Assembly: GCA_903910585.1 (NCBI GenBank)
Contig: CAIWAH010000229.1
Span: 1-51,535 of the forward strand
Source: an uncultured Verrucomicrobiota bacterium
GTDB taxonomy: Bacteria; Verrucomicrobiota; Verrucomicrobiia; Limisphaerales; UBA9464
DNA: 51,535 bases
Direction of reading: 5' to 3'
Part shown: piece after piece, positions 8,934 to 18,027 of the stretch
Layout of the letters: each line of letters opens with the position of its first letter
How positions within the stretch are numbered: the stretch's first letter is position 1
The notes under the pieces: model-generated
Told to the model about the DNA's origin: nothing
Database searches by the model: none
What the model saw: the letters and a program-made list of their open reading frames with translations, nothing else
Made by a program: the position numbers and the translations under genes

Positions 8934-10514
8934 ATGCGCCGCATGTCGGCTGACCAACCGCCCGCTCCCAAGTCCGCTCCCGGCCTGCGCCTGTGGCCGG
9001 CCGGCGTCATCGTGCTATTGAGTGCGGTCGCCGTCCGCGTGGTGAAATCGGACGCGACGCAAGGCTGGCTGCTCCGCGAGAAGCCCCACCTGACCGTGGC
9101 CATTCTCACGGTGGCGGTGCTGGCGGTGACCGCGATTCTGCTGCTCGCCTGGTGGCTGCTGTTGTCCCGCGCCCGGTGGACGTGGCGCCTGGCCGGGTTC
9201 GCCGCCGCCGGAATGTTTCTCGCGCTGTTCCGCCACACCGGCATGAGCGGCGACCTGATGCCGACGTTTGAGTTTCGCTGGGGTCGTTCGCATTCCGCGA
9301 CGCCCGTCCCGGTGGCCAGCCCCGGCGCTGGTTCCGGCAACGGACTGACGAACCTGGCTTCGTTCCCCCAGTTCCTCGGCCCCAACCGCAATGGTGTCCT
9401 GCCCGACGCCGGTCTCGCGACGAACTGGTCCGCGCAACCTCCGACCGTCCTCTGGCGCCGGCCGGTCGGTTCGGGCTGGAGCGGCTTCGCCGTGGCTGGC
9501 GACCGCGCCCTGACGATGGAGCAGGTCGGGGAGGACGAGCTGGTCACCTGTTACGCGCTCGGCTCCGGAGAGCTGATCTGGAAGCTCGCTTACCCATCCC
9601 ACTTCGTCAGCCCCATCGCCGGCGACGGTCCCCGCGCCACGCCCACGGTCGTGAGCAACCGCGTGTTCGCTCTCGGCGCCGGCGGTGTGTTGACCTGTCT
9701 CGACCTCGCCTGGGGCGAGCCGCTGTGGTCGCGCTCCCTCACCAATGACTTTGGCGCCCGCCTGCCGGAATGGGGCTTCTCCGGTTCGCCGCTGGTCACA
9801 AATGGACGGGTCATCATCAACGCGGGCGGCTCCGCCGGACGCGCCCTCGTGGCGTTGCGGGCCGACACCGGGGAAATCGCCTGGACCGCAGGCGATGACG
9901 GCGTGACCTACAGTTCGCCGGGCCTGTTCACCGTGGCCGGCGTCCGCCAAATCATCCTGTTCCAACACCGCGCCATCGTGGCCCACGATCCGGAGACGGG
10001 ACGCCTGCTCTGGCGTCAGCCGTGGGGCACCCATTACCCGCTGGTCGCCATGCCGGTGCCGGTGAACGAACGCCGCCTGCTGTTCAGCGCCGGTTACAAT
10101 GTCGGCGCCGAACTGTTCGAGCTCCGGACCGAAGCCGACGGAAAACTCACGCCGGTTTCGGTGTGGGCCACCAAGAAGCTGAAGGCGAAGTTCGCCAATC
10201 CGTTCGCCCTCGCGGGCTTCGCCTACGGCCTCGATGACGGCATCCTCGCGTGCCTCGACCTGAAGGACGGCTCCCAGCGCTGGAAGGAAGGCCGCTACGG
10301 TCATGGCCAGGGCCTGCTCGTCGGCGACCTGTTCCTGTTGCTCGCGGAAAACGGCGATGTCGTGCAGCTCCGGCCCACCCCAGAAGGTCCGAACGAACTG
10401 GGCCGGTTCCGGGTGTTTGGTGACAAGTCGTGGAACCCGCCGGCGCTCGTCGGCGATCTCCTGCTTGTCCGCAACGACCGCGAGGCCGCCCTGCTCCGCC
10501 TCCCGCGCAAGTGA
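8934..10514 (+). CDS. Membrane-anchored PQQ-like beta-propeller protein
   Basis: A 526-residue protein. Three N-terminal hydrophobic helices (about 20-40, 50-75, 85-105) are followed by a propeller of PQQ-type repeats from about residue 145. Repeats carry the W-x-x-x-T/S-G/D signatures, for example ATNWSAQPPTVLWRRPVG, YALGSGELIWKL, LRADTGEIAWTAGDDG and DPETGRLLWRQPWG. No enzyme active site is apparent, so I read it as a BamB-like or quinoprotein-like structural propeller rather than a dehydrogenase. An alternative ATG lies at 8943. Its stop is 7 bp before the next gene, and the three genes 8934-11687 look like one operon. Confidence 0.85.
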   Translation: MRRMSADQPPAPKSAPGLRLWPAGVIVLLSAVAVRVVKSDATQGWLLREKPHLTVAILTVAVLAVTAILLLAWWLLLSRARWTWRLAGFAAAGMFLALFRHTGMSGDLMPTFEFRWGRSHSATPVPVASPGAGSGNGLTNLASFPQFLGPNRNGVLPDAGLATNWSAQPPTVLWRRPVGSGWSGFAVAGDRALTMEQVGEDELVTCYALGSGELIWKLAYPSHFVSPIAGDGPRATPTVVSNRVFALGAGGVLTCLDLAWGEPLWSRSLTNDFGARLPEWGFSGSPLVTNGRVIINAGGSAGRALVALRADTGEIAWTAGDDGVTYSSPGLFTVAGVRQIILFQHRAIVAHDPETGRLLWRQPWGTHYPLVAMPVPVNERRLLFSAGYNVGAELFELRTEADGKLTPVSVWATKKLKAKFANPFALAGFAYGLDDGILACLDLKDGSQRWKEGRYGHGQGLLVGDLFLLLAENGDVVQLRPTPEGPNELGRFRVFGDKSWNPPALVGDLLLVRNDREAALLRLPRK

Positions 10515-10521
10515 CCCCGCC

Positions 10522-10950
10522 ATGTTCTCGTCCCGGTGGCTCCTCGCACTGAAGCTGTTCCTGCCATCGTGGAACTTCTTCAACGACTTTGGCGCCGTGA
10601 CGCGGGTGGAGGTCGCCCTCGGTCCGGCCACTCCAGAAACCTCGTGGCAACCGGTCTTCACCGGCTTCACGACCTCGGACTGGCGGCGGTGGTGGTTCAA
10701 TCCCGCCGGCAATCTCCGCCTGCAGGAACAATCCCTGATCGAAGGAGCCGCGGACGAATTGACCGACGAACGGTATCGGATCGAAGCCGAGGAATTGATC
10801 GCCCGCGCCATTCGCGCCCGACTGGCCGCACGCACGGATAACGGGCCGTGCGATCGGTTTCGTTTCCGCATCGTGGAACGGGCGGCAAACGAGGCCGGTG
10901 CGATCCGGTTCGTGTCCGGCGAATATCCCCTGAACGAATCCGTGCCATGA
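10522..10950 (+). CDS. Small protein partnered with HTTM-type membrane protein
   Basis: A 142-residue protein with no clear membrane helix after a short hydrophobic N-terminus. The N-terminal LFLPSWNFFNDFG resembles the FPSWRFFD-type start that I recall in small proteins encoded next to HTTM / vitamin K-dependent carboxylase-like membrane proteins. The rest is an acidic, mixed alpha/beta sequence with no catalytic motif that I recognise. Its stop codon overlaps the start of the HTTM-like gene as ATGA, so the two are almost certainly made in fixed ratio. The partner role is inferred from that coupling. Confidence 0.75.
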   Translation: MFSSRWLLALKLFLPSWNFFNDFGAVTRVEVALGPATPETSWQPVFTGFTTSDWRRWWFNPAGNLRLQEQSLIEGAADELTDERYRIEAEELIARAIRARLAARTDNGPCDRFRFRIVERAANEAGAIRFVSGEYPLNESVP

Positions 10951-11687
10951 CTGTCGTGACCGAAGCACACGCCGTGGCGCTCACTCAGGGACTGCTCGCG
11001 ATCGGGCTGCTGGTGCAGACGACCGAACTCTGGCTCACGCACCGCCTTTACGACCGCGGCGGCGCTCTCGCCGGGCCCTCCGTGATTCCGGGACTTTGCC
11101 TGCGCTTCGGTCTCACCGGAGCCTTGCTGCCCCTGCTGGGATTGGCCACCGGCTGGCTGCCGTTTGCCGTCCACGCGGCGCTGCTGCTCAACTCAGCCTG
11201 GCTCACGATCCGCTCCCGCGGCCCGGTGTGCGGCGGCAGCGACAGCATGTGGTTTCAGGTGCAGTTGGGGCTGACCGTGGCACATCTGCCACCGCTGGGC
11301 GCGCTGGGTCCCAAGCTCGGGCTGGCCTACATCGCCGCGCAATCCGTGCTGTCCTACGTGCTGGCCGGCTGGTCCAAAGTCCGCAATCCGCGCTGGTGGA
11401 ATGGGCAGACGCTCCGGGCACTGTTCGCTTCCGACGGCCCTTACGAACTGCTGGCCCCGCTCCGGCAACTCGCTGACCGGCCGGTCGCCTGCCACTTGCT
11501 CGGCGTCGCCGTGATACTCCTCCAACTCGGAGCCGGCGCCGTGCTGCTGCTGCCCGGGGAGTGGCGCTGGCCGCTCGTGGCCGGCGTGGGCGCGTTCCAC
11601 CTGTTCAACGCGGCTGCCCTCGGATTGAACCGTTTTGTCTGGGCTTGGTTCGCGACTTATCCCGCCCTGTTCGTGGTCGGCGGATGA
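10947..11687 (+). CDS. HTTM / DoxX-like polytopic membrane protein
   Basis: A 246-residue protein with about six to seven hydrophobic segments, resembling the HTTM (horizontally transferred transmembrane) domain related to vitamin K-dependent gamma-carboxylase. Features typical of that family are the segment GWSKVRNPRWWNGQTLRALF, with a Lys and paired Trp, and PVCGGSDSMWFQVQ. The family's biochemical role in bacteria is unsettled. It is translationally coupled to the 142-residue protein and lies behind the propeller gene, suggesting a membrane complex. It is shorter than full carboxylases and lacks a long C-terminal soluble domain. Confidence 0.72.
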   Translation: MTVVTEAHAVALTQGLLAIGLLVQTTELWLTHRLYDRGGALAGPSVIPGLCLRFGLTGALLPLLGLATGWLPFAVHAALLLNSAWLTIRSRGPVCGGSDSMWFQVQLGLTVAHLPPLGALGPKLGLAYIAAQSVLSYVLAGWSKVRNPRWWNGQTLRALFASDGPYELLAPLRQLADRPVACHLLGVAVILLQLGAGAVLLLPGEWRWPLVAGVGAFHLFNAAALGLNRFVWAWFATYPALFVVGG

Positions 11688-11846
11688 CCCACTGACACGA
11701 CCGCAAATGGGGATGTCAACAAGACCGGCCATTGGTGCGACCAGTGAACCGCGCGGCCCAGTCTCCTTCCGTTCGTGTGAGCATTGGCCGAAGTGCGGAC
11801 CGCTCCCCGGCTTGCCGGGACAGTGCCCTTCCTGTCATCAACCGCC

Positions 11847-14192
11847 ATGCTTCCCACGTCCCGTCGCGATTTCCTGAAGGTCTCCGCCTCTGGCGTCGCC
11901 ACGCTCGCGGTCGGCCAACCGGCCACGGCGGCAGAACCCGGAGCCTCCGCCGGCATTCCGCCGCACACGCCGTTTCAGCCGGCAGGAATCCACGGGTATC
12001 CGGCACGGCACAGCGTGGTCGCCGGTGAACGGATCGCGTTTCACCTGTCCACCGATCAGCCCGTTAAGGCGCGGATCTTCCGCCTTGGGAAGCAAATTGA
12101 CGATCCAGCGGGCGACGAACCGGTTCATGACTTCGGCGAACTGCCCGCCCGACCCCAGCCCATTCATCCCGGCAGCTACGTGCACATCGGTCGCCCCGTC
12201 ACCAAGGCAACCCGCGGCCTGACATTGGAGGCGTGGATCCGTCCCTGGGGCATGGATCGCATCGCCGGCGTGATTTCGCAGGAAGACAAGCAGAGTGACG
12301 AAGGCTTCGCGCTCGGACTCGGCAAGGGGGGTTATGTGGGCTTTTTCCTCGGCAACGGCGTCGGTCCCGACGAGGTGGAAGTGCATCGCACCGAACCCGG
12401 CGTGCTGAAACGCGGCGAATGGCACCATGTTGTGGCGCGCTGGGACGGCACGACGAAGGAGGTGTTCGTGAACGGTCAAAGGGCCGGCGCGTGGCCGTTC
12501 ACCGGGCCGTTCCGTCCGGGCACGCATCCGCTCCGGCTGGGCGCCATGGGCGAACACGGGGCGGCCCTGAGGTTTCTCGATGCGGACATCGCCCAGTGCG
12601 CGATCTATGACCACGCGCTCGACGAAGCCGCGATCCGCCGCCGTTTCAACGAACGCGGGCTGGTCGCTGCGAAGGGCCGCGGTATTTTGGGCAGTTGGAC
12701 GTTTGCCGAGGAACGCGGCGAACGCGTGGCGGACGCCTCCGGCAAGGGACGTCATGGCCGCATCATCAATCGCGGCACCTGGATGATCGGCGGCCCGTCC
12801 TTCCGGCACGAGGTGCCCCGCTTCGGCCATTATGATCCGAAGCGGGACCCGCAGCGCGGACACGGACTCCGCCTCGCGGCCGACGACCTGTTCGATTGCC
12901 GCTGGCAACCGACCGTGTCCTGGACGGTTCCCCGCTCGGCCAAACCGGGAGTCTATGTGGCCCGGCTGCAACGGCCGCCCAAAGGCGGCCAACTGCCGCC
13001 GCCTTACGACGTCACCTTCATCGTCCGCTGCGCCAAACGCGCCCAACCGGCGCCGATCCTGGTGCTCTGCGCCACGAACACCTGGCGGGCCTACAACGGT
13101 TCGCCGTTCGGCGTGTGGCCCGATTCCCTGCACGCCGTCGTCGGCACCGATGGACTGCCCAATTCCCCGGGCAATCCACCCGCGTTCAACCTCTATCGCC
13201 GCCACGCGGCGGGTCAGGGCACCTATCAGGTCGGCCTGCGTATGCCGTGGCCCATGGCCGCGCCCTATGTGCTCTACGGCGGTCCGACGCGTTACAGCCA
13301 CCTGATGCGCGCGGAACGCTTTCTGCACGTCTGGCTGGAACGGGAGGGCTACGCCTGCGACTTCGCGACTGATGACGACCTGCATCGCGATCCCGAGCTT
13401 CTGAAACGCCATCGCGTGGTGATCATCAATGGCCACAACGAATACTGGTCGCTCCCGATGCTGGCCGGACTGGACGGCTTCCTCGCGGACGGCGGGCGGT
13501 TGGCCGTCTTCTCGGGCAACTCCGTGTTCTGGCGGGTGAGTTTTGACCCCGACGTGAGCGTGATGGAGTGCCGCAAGGTCGATGCGCCGGGCAACCAGAT
13601 GCTCCCGCACGAGCGCGGCGAATCCTGGCACAGCGACGACGGCGAACGGGGCGGCCTGCTGCGGGACTGCGGTCATCCGGGCTGGCGTTGGACCGGCCTG
13701 GAAACGCTCGGCTGGAACAATCAGGGCAATCCCAAAAACTTCGGCCCCTACCGCGTCTCGGCCGTCGACCACTTCCTGTTTCATCAGCCCGAACCGACCG
13801 GGCTTCAGACCGGTGATCTGCTGGGCGTAGCCGCGGACGGCACGTCCCTCGCCAATGGACACGAATTCGACATCCGGCTTTCGACGCTCTCCGCGCTGCA
13901 GGAGGAACCCAACCCGGCGGGCGCCCGGGTTCCCGCCGACCCCGCCGGCATCACCCAACTCGCGAACGGCATCATTCCGTGGGCCCACGGCGGATCCGCC
14001 TTCGACTACTTCTTTCGGGGCATCAAACCGAAGACCGACCAAGGCGGCGAAATGATCTGGTGGCAGCGTCCTGAAGGCGGCCTCGTGTTCAACGCCGGCA
14101 GCATCGGCAGCGGCTGGGCCGTCCATGCGGATCCCCGGTTCGGCAAACTGTTCCGCAATGTTCTCCATCATTTCGGCATCCCGCGCCCCTGA
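11847..14192 (+). CDS. Tat-exported LamG + N,N-dimethylformamidase-like protein
   Basis: A 781-residue exported protein. The Tat signal RRDFLKVSASGVATLAVG starts at residue 6. A concanavalin/LamG-like beta-sandwich follows at about 105-280 (LTLEAWIRPW, WHHVVARWDGTTKEVFVNG). The C-terminal half (about 400-780) resembles the large subunit of N,N-dimethylformamidase, with CATNTWRAYNG, NGHNEYWS and SGNSVFWRVSF. In that enzyme a mononuclear iron is held by Tyr and Glu side chains; NEYWS may supply one of these, which I cannot verify. No small-subunit gene is present. It may hydrolyse amides or, given the lectin-like domain, modify glycans. It has its own start 159 bp after the previous gene. Confidence 0.82.
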   Translation: MLPTSRRDFLKVSASGVATLAVGQPATAAEPGASAGIPPHTPFQPAGIHGYPARHSVVAGERIAFHLSTDQPVKARIFRLGKQIDDPAGDEPVHDFGELPARPQPIHPGSYVHIGRPVTKATRGLTLEAWIRPWGMDRIAGVISQEDKQSDEGFALGLGKGGYVGFFLGNGVGPDEVEVHRTEPGVLKRGEWHHVVARWDGTTKEVFVNGQRAGAWPFTGPFRPGTHPLRLGAMGEHGAALRFLDADIAQCAIYDHALDEAAIRRRFNERGLVAAKGRGILGSWTFAEERGERVADASGKGRHGRIINRGTWMIGGPSFRHEVPRFGHYDPKRDPQRGHGLRLAADDLFDCRWQPTVSWTVPRSAKPGVYVARLQRPPKGGQLPPPYDVTFIVRCAKRAQPAPILVLCATNTWRAYNGSPFGVWPDSLHAVVGTDGLPNSPGNPPAFNLYRRHAAGQGTYQVGLRMPWPMAAPYVLYGGPTRYSHLMRAERFLHVWLEREGYACDFATDDDLHRDPELLKRHRVVIINGHNEYWSLPMLAGLDGFLADGGRLAVFSGNSVFWRVSFDPDVSVMECRKVDAPGNQMLPHERGESWHSDDGERGGLLRDCGHPGWRWTGLETLGWNNQGNPKNFGPYRVSAVDHFLFHQPEPTGLQTGDLLGVAADGTSLANGHEFDIRLSTLSALQEEPNPAGARVPADPAGITQLANGIIPWAHGGSAFDYFFRGIKPKTDQGGEMIWWQRPEGGLVFNAGSIGSGWAVHADPRFGKLFRNVLHHFGIPRP

Positions 14193-14579
14193 CTTGGTGC
14201 GCGTCCCCGTCAGGTCTTTTTCAGTGACCTGCAACCACTTGGCATTGCACTGGCTACATGCGTTCTGCCCGACCGAGTGGTTGGGCATAGGTTAGGGTCG
14301 TTTGGGTTGAAACGCCGCTTGTCTCACGACGGGCGGCGTTTCTTTCTTGGCCGCGCTCGCTTCGTTTTTGGCGCAGAACAGCGAATTTCCCCGCAAACCC
14401 AAACTTTCCTGCGCTTCAGAGCGTCCGTCTATTCGCCTTCAACGGCCCCGCCCAGCGCGTGAATTTTTCCGGCACCGCGTGAAGTTCGCGCACCGGGGTT
14501 GGCTCAGCCGCTTGCCCCCGCCGGCCGCACAACTTCCCCCTAGCGCCCGGCCGGGACCGCCCCCTACCTTCCGCGCCCT
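14193..14579. other. 387-bp intergenic region upstream of prfB
   Basis: No gene is seen here on either strand. The first part contains a short inverted repeat (14211-14216 with 14226-14231) and the terminator at 14309-14349. The rest, up to the prfB start, is pyrimidine-rich and probably holds the prfB promoter, but I could not identify a convincing -35/-10 pair. Confidence 0.6.
14309..14349 (+). terminator. Rho-independent terminator candidate
   Basis: A perfect 10-bp stem (14309-14318 with 14333-14342; arms GAAACGCCGC / GCGGCGTTTC) with a 14-nt loop is followed by TTTCTTGG. The T-rich tail is only on the plus strand, so it would end transcripts from the 11847-14192 gene before prfB. Confidence 0.7.
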
Positions 14580-15728
14580 ATGTTCGAAGTCACGCGGGCC
14601 AATGTCGATGCCCTCGCGTCCAAGCTCAGCCAGTTGCGCAAGTTCGTGGATCTCCCGGCCGCCCAGAAGCGGATCGCCGAGTTCGACGCGCAGATGGCTT
14701 CGGACACCTTTTGGAACAATCAGGAAGCGGCCAAAAAGGTCATCGAGGAGGCCAACGCGCTGAAGAAGAAGGCCGATCCGCTGGTGAATTTCGGCAAGAA
14801 GCTCGACGACATCTCGGTGCTGCTGGAACTCGGCGAAGCGGAACCGCCCGCGGGCCAGGATGCCATCCAGAAGGAAGCCGACGCCGAACTCGCCGCGCTG
14901 ACCCGGGCGGTGGACAGGTTCGAGTTGGTGATCCTGCTCACCGGCCCGCACGACCACCGCAACGCCATCTTCAGCATCAACGCCGGCGCCGGCGGCACCG
15001 AGGCACAGGATTGGGCCGAAATGCTCCACCGCATGTATGGCCGCTGGTTCGATTCGCGCGGCTGGAAATGGGAGGTCACCGACGCGCTGCCGGGCGATTC
15101 CGCGGGCCTCAAGAGCGTGACGTTCCGCGTGGAGGGCGAAAATGCCTACGGCTTCTGCAAGGCGGAACGCGGCGTCCATCGGCTCGTCCGCATCTCGCCG
15201 TTCGACTCGAACAAGCGGCGCCACACCAGCTTCTCCAGCGTGGACGTCATCGCGGAAATTTCCGACATCAGCGAAAGCGACATCGTCATCCCGAAGAGCG
15301 AGATCCAGCGCGACACCTACCGGTCCGGCGGCAAGGGCGGGCAGAACGTCAACAAGGTCGAAACCGCGGTGCGCCTCACCCACTTGCCGACCGGCCTCGT
15401 CGCCGCGTCGCAGGCCCAGCGCAGCCAGGCGCAGAACGAGGCCACGGCGATGGCGATGCTGATCTCCAAGCTGTTCGCGCTGAAACTCGACCAGGCGAAG
15501 GGCGAAATGGAGCGGTTCTATGGCGAAAAGGGCAGCGTGAGCTGGGGCAACCAGATCCGCAGCTACGTGTTCCAGCCCTACCGCATGGTGAAGGATCTCC
15601 GCACCGGCGTGCAGACCAGCGACGTGCAGGCCGTGATGGACGGCGACCTCGACGCCTACGTGAATGGCTGGCTCCGCGCCGGCCAACCCGCGAAGCGGAT
15701 ACCGGGGCTGAAGGATGAGGAGGAGTAA
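14580..15728 (+). CDS. prfB: Peptide chain release factor 2
   Basis: A 382-residue class I release factor that recognises UGA and UAA and triggers peptide release on the ribosome. The peptidyl-transferase motif GGQ is in SGGKGGQNVNKVE, and the anticodon-like recognition motif SPF is in RISPFDSNKRRHTSF, which marks RF2 rather than RF1 (PxT). The N-terminus MFEVTRANVDAL matches the normal RF2 start. Unlike E. coli prfB, the early region (LRKFVDLPAAQKR) reads through in one frame with no in-frame UGA, so the autoregulatory +1 frameshift is absent. It is followed by a short hypothetical gene and trpC on the same strand. Confidence 0.97.
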   Translation: MFEVTRANVDALASKLSQLRKFVDLPAAQKRIAEFDAQMASDTFWNNQEAAKKVIEEANALKKKADPLVNFGKKLDDISVLLELGEAEPPAGQDAIQKEADAELAALTRAVDRFELVILLTGPHDHRNAIFSINAGAGGTEAQDWAEMLHRMYGRWFDSRGWKWEVTDALPGDSAGLKSVTFRVEGENAYGFCKAERGVHRLVRISPFDSNKRRHTSFSSVDVIAEISDISESDIVIPKSEIQRDTYRSGGKGGQNVNKVETAVRLTHLPTGLVAASQAQRSQAQNEATAMAMLISKLFALKLDQAKGEMERFYGEKGSVSWGNQIRSYVFQPYRMVKDLRTGVQTSDVQAVMDGDLDAYVNGWLRAGQPAKRIPGLKDEEE

Positions 15729-15739
15729 AGCAGCGGCTC

Positions 15740-16030
15740 ATGCCTTCATCCCTGAAAAACATGCCCGGAAGCCGACGGTCTGGTGGAAAGGTCTGGTGTT
15801 GGGTATTGACCGTTCCTGCTACCGATACGGCGGCGCGCGAACGGATCCAATCGCTGATTGGCGAACATTCTTGGCAAGGCGGTTTCGAGGGTGGCCATGG
15901 CTTACTCGGGCTTTCCTTGACCGCTGATTCGCTCGAAAGCGCCTTGCCCATTTTGACTGCCGACCCCGTCCTGCGGGGGAGCCGAATTGAATGGAACGCG
16001 CCGTTGGTTCAGAAGTGCAGCGCAAACTAG
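15740..16030 (+). CDS. Hypothetical small protein between prfB and trpC
   Basis: A 96-residue open frame filling the gap between prfB and trpC. Its middle and C-terminal parts read like a folded protein (ARERIQSLIGEHSWQGGF, then LGLSLTADSLESALPILTAD). Third-position GC is visibly lower than in its neighbours, which may mean recent acquisition, weak expression, or that it is not coding. A purine-rich GAGGAGGAG lies about 14 nt upstream, at the end of prfB, farther than ideal. The family is not recognised. Confidence 0.5.
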   Translation: MPSSLKNMPGSRRSGGKVWCWVLTVPATDTAARERIQSLIGEHSWQGGFEGGHGLLGLSLTADSLESALPILTADPVLRGSRIEWNAPLVQKCSAN

Positions 16031-16042
16031 CCCCGCTAGCAG

Positions 16043-16855
16043 ATGACCATCCTCGACACCATCGTCGTCCAAAAGCAGCTCGAAGTGGCCCGGCTTCCCG
16101 TCGGCCCCGTCTCGGCGCACCAGCTGCGCGAAGCCATCCAGCAGCGCGGTTCCGGCGTGCGGGATTTCTTCTGCGCCCTTAGCCGGCCCCGCAAAGGCGA
16201 CATCGGCCTCATTGCCGAGGTGAAAAAGGCGTCGCCCAGCCTCGGCGTCATCTGTGCCGACTTTGATCCCGTCCGCATCGCGCGCGAATACGAGGCGGCC
16301 GGTGCAAGCTGCCTGTCGGTGCTCACCGACGAGAAGTTTTTCCAGGGCTCGCTGGAATACCTGAAGGCCATCCGCGCCGCCGTCGGCCTGCCGCTGCTGC
16401 GCAAGGACTTCATCATCGACGAGCGCCAGATCCTCGAGGCGATCCATTGGGGCGCCGATGCCATCCTGCTCATCGTCGCCATCCTGACCGACGAACAGCT
16501 CAGCCATTTCCACGCCCTCGCAGACGCCGCCGGTCTGACCGCCCTGGTTGAGGTGCATGACGAAGCCGAGTTGGAACGCGCCCTCCGGTGCGGTGCCCGC
16601 CTGGTGGGCGTGAACAACCGCGATCTGAAGACCTTCAAGGTGGACCTCGCGACCACGGAGCGTCTCGCGAAACTCCTTTTCAGCGCCGACGACGCGGCAA
16701 CCCGGGGTCGGCTGCTGGTCGCCGAAAGCGGCATCCACTCGCGCCGCGACGTCGAGCGCCTGATGGCCTGCGGCTCCGAGGCGATCCTCGTCGGCGAATC
16801 CCTGATGAAGTCCGGCCAAATCGCCGACAAGGTCGCCGAACTGATCGACGCCTGA
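16043..16855 (+). CDS. trpC: Indole-3-glycerol phosphate synthase
   Basis: A 270-residue TIM-barrel enzyme that closes the indole ring of tryptophan from carboxyphenylamino-deoxyribulose phosphate. Family active-site strands are present: AEVKKASPS (58-66), LRKDF (119-123), LVEVHDE with Glu170, VNNRDLKTF (190-198) and AESGI with Glu228. Length is typical. No other trp gene is adjacent, so tryptophan genes are dispersed in this genome, at least around this locus. It is in the same direction as prfB and the small gene. Confidence 0.97.
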   Translation: MTILDTIVVQKQLEVARLPVGPVSAHQLREAIQQRGSGVRDFFCALSRPRKGDIGLIAEVKKASPSLGVICADFDPVRIAREYEAAGASCLSVLTDEKFFQGSLEYLKAIRAAVGLPLLRKDFIIDERQILEAIHWGADAILLIVAILTDEQLSHFHALADAAGLTALVEVHDEAELERALRCGARLVGVNNRDLKTFKVDLATTERLAKLLFSADDAATRGRLLVAESGIHSRRDVERLMACGSEAILVGESLMKSGQIADKVAELIDA

Positions 16856-17028
16856 GAAGTCGGGTTCCGCCGGACAGGAACAGACCGCAGCGGCGCGTTA
16901 GTCATCTTCCGTTTGCCTTCGCGGATTGCCCGCGCACACTTCCGGCGTCGGCGGCAGCATCCCCGCCCGCCGGCAAGGCACTCCAACGCCGCCGGTTGTT
17001 CCACACCGACGGTTCCAGCCACAATCCG

Positions 17029-17943
17029 ATGAAATACGGCTACCTCATTGACATGGACGGCGTCATCTACCGGGAAAACCAGCTGATCCCGGGCGCCACG
17101 GACTTCGTCTCCGCCTTGCTGGCCACAGGAACGCCGTTCCTCTTCCTCACCAACAACTCCGCTCCCACGGCCGAAGACCTGGCCGTGCGGCTGCGCCATC
17201 TCGGCGTGCACGGACTCTCGGCGAAGCACTTCTACACCTCGGCGATGAACACCGCCGATTTCCTCAGCGAGACGCATCCGAACTGCACCGCCTTCGTGGT
17301 CGGCGAGGGTGGTTTGGTGGCCGCCCTGCACGAACACAGGATCGCGAACGACGCCATCAGCCCCGACTATGTCGTCATCGGCGAAGGGGCGGCGACCACC
17401 GACAAGCTGACCAAGGCCCACGAACTCATCGAAAAGGGCGCCCGCCTGCTCGCCACGAATCCCGACAACTGGTGCCCCGTCTCCAGCCAGAAGACCCGTC
17501 CGGGCGCTGGCGCGCTCGCCGCCTTCCTCGAAGCCAGCACGGGCCGGCGGGCCTATTATCTGGGCAAGCCGAACGGCTACATGTTCCAGCGCGCGCGCCG
17601 CAAGCTGGCCGATTCGCTCAGCAAGGTGGAACAGGTCGTGATGATCGGCGACACGATGGAGACCGACATTCGCGGAGCCGTGGAATCGGGCCTGCTCGGC
17701 TACCTCGTCCTGACGGGCTCCACCAAGATCGAGGACGTCGGCGACTACGTTTATCAGCCCGCCCGGATCCTCCAGAGCGTGGCCGAGCTGACGCGGGAAG
17801 TTCTCACGGGAGAACCGGCCACCAACCCGGTGGAAAACGGGGCCGGAACCACGCGAGGTTCCGCACAACGCCACGGTTCCCGCCACCAGACCGACGTCCT
17901 CGCGCTGCACAAGCCGCGTCCCCGTCCCGCGATGACCAAGTAG
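17029..17943 (+). CDS. NagD-like HAD-superfamily phosphatase
   Basis: A 304-residue HAD phosphatase of the NagD / AraL subgroup (C2A cap). Motif I is DMDG (8-11) with the nucleophilic Asp8, motif II is LTNNS (40-44), the Lys of LGKP (178-181) is motif III, and GDTMETD (207-213) is motif IV. Such enzymes dephosphorylate nucleotides or sugar phosphates in the cytosol. The last 40 residues, after the fold ends, are a basic, low-complexity tail (GSRHQTDVLALHKPRPRP), an oddity relative to the family. The start is the first ATG in a family-like context. Confidence 0.9.
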   Translation: MKYGYLIDMDGVIYRENQLIPGATDFVSALLATGTPFLFLTNNSAPTAEDLAVRLRHLGVHGLSAKHFYTSAMNTADFLSETHPNCTAFVVGEGGLVAALHEHRIANDAISPDYVVIGEGAATTDKLTKAHELIEKGARLLATNPDNWCPVSSQKTRPGAGALAAFLEASTGRRAYYLGKPNGYMFQRARRKLADSLSKVEQVVMIGDTMETDIRGAVESGLLGYLVLTGSTKIEDVGDYVYQPARILQSVAELTREVLTGEPATNPVENGAGTTRGSAQRHGSRHQTDVLALHKPRPRPAMTK

Positions 17944-18027
17944 GCCGGCCGCAGAAAGTTGCGCTCGCGCGTTGCCGGTCCGGCGGGCTTGAACAACTCT
18001 CCGCGGGAAACAGTCACTGAGTCCCGC

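Noticed and set aside
11838..14288. 816-codon minus-strand frame over the dimethylformamidase-like gene
   Set aside because: It is an antisense shadow; the plus-strand frame has a signal peptide, domain motifs and conserved features.
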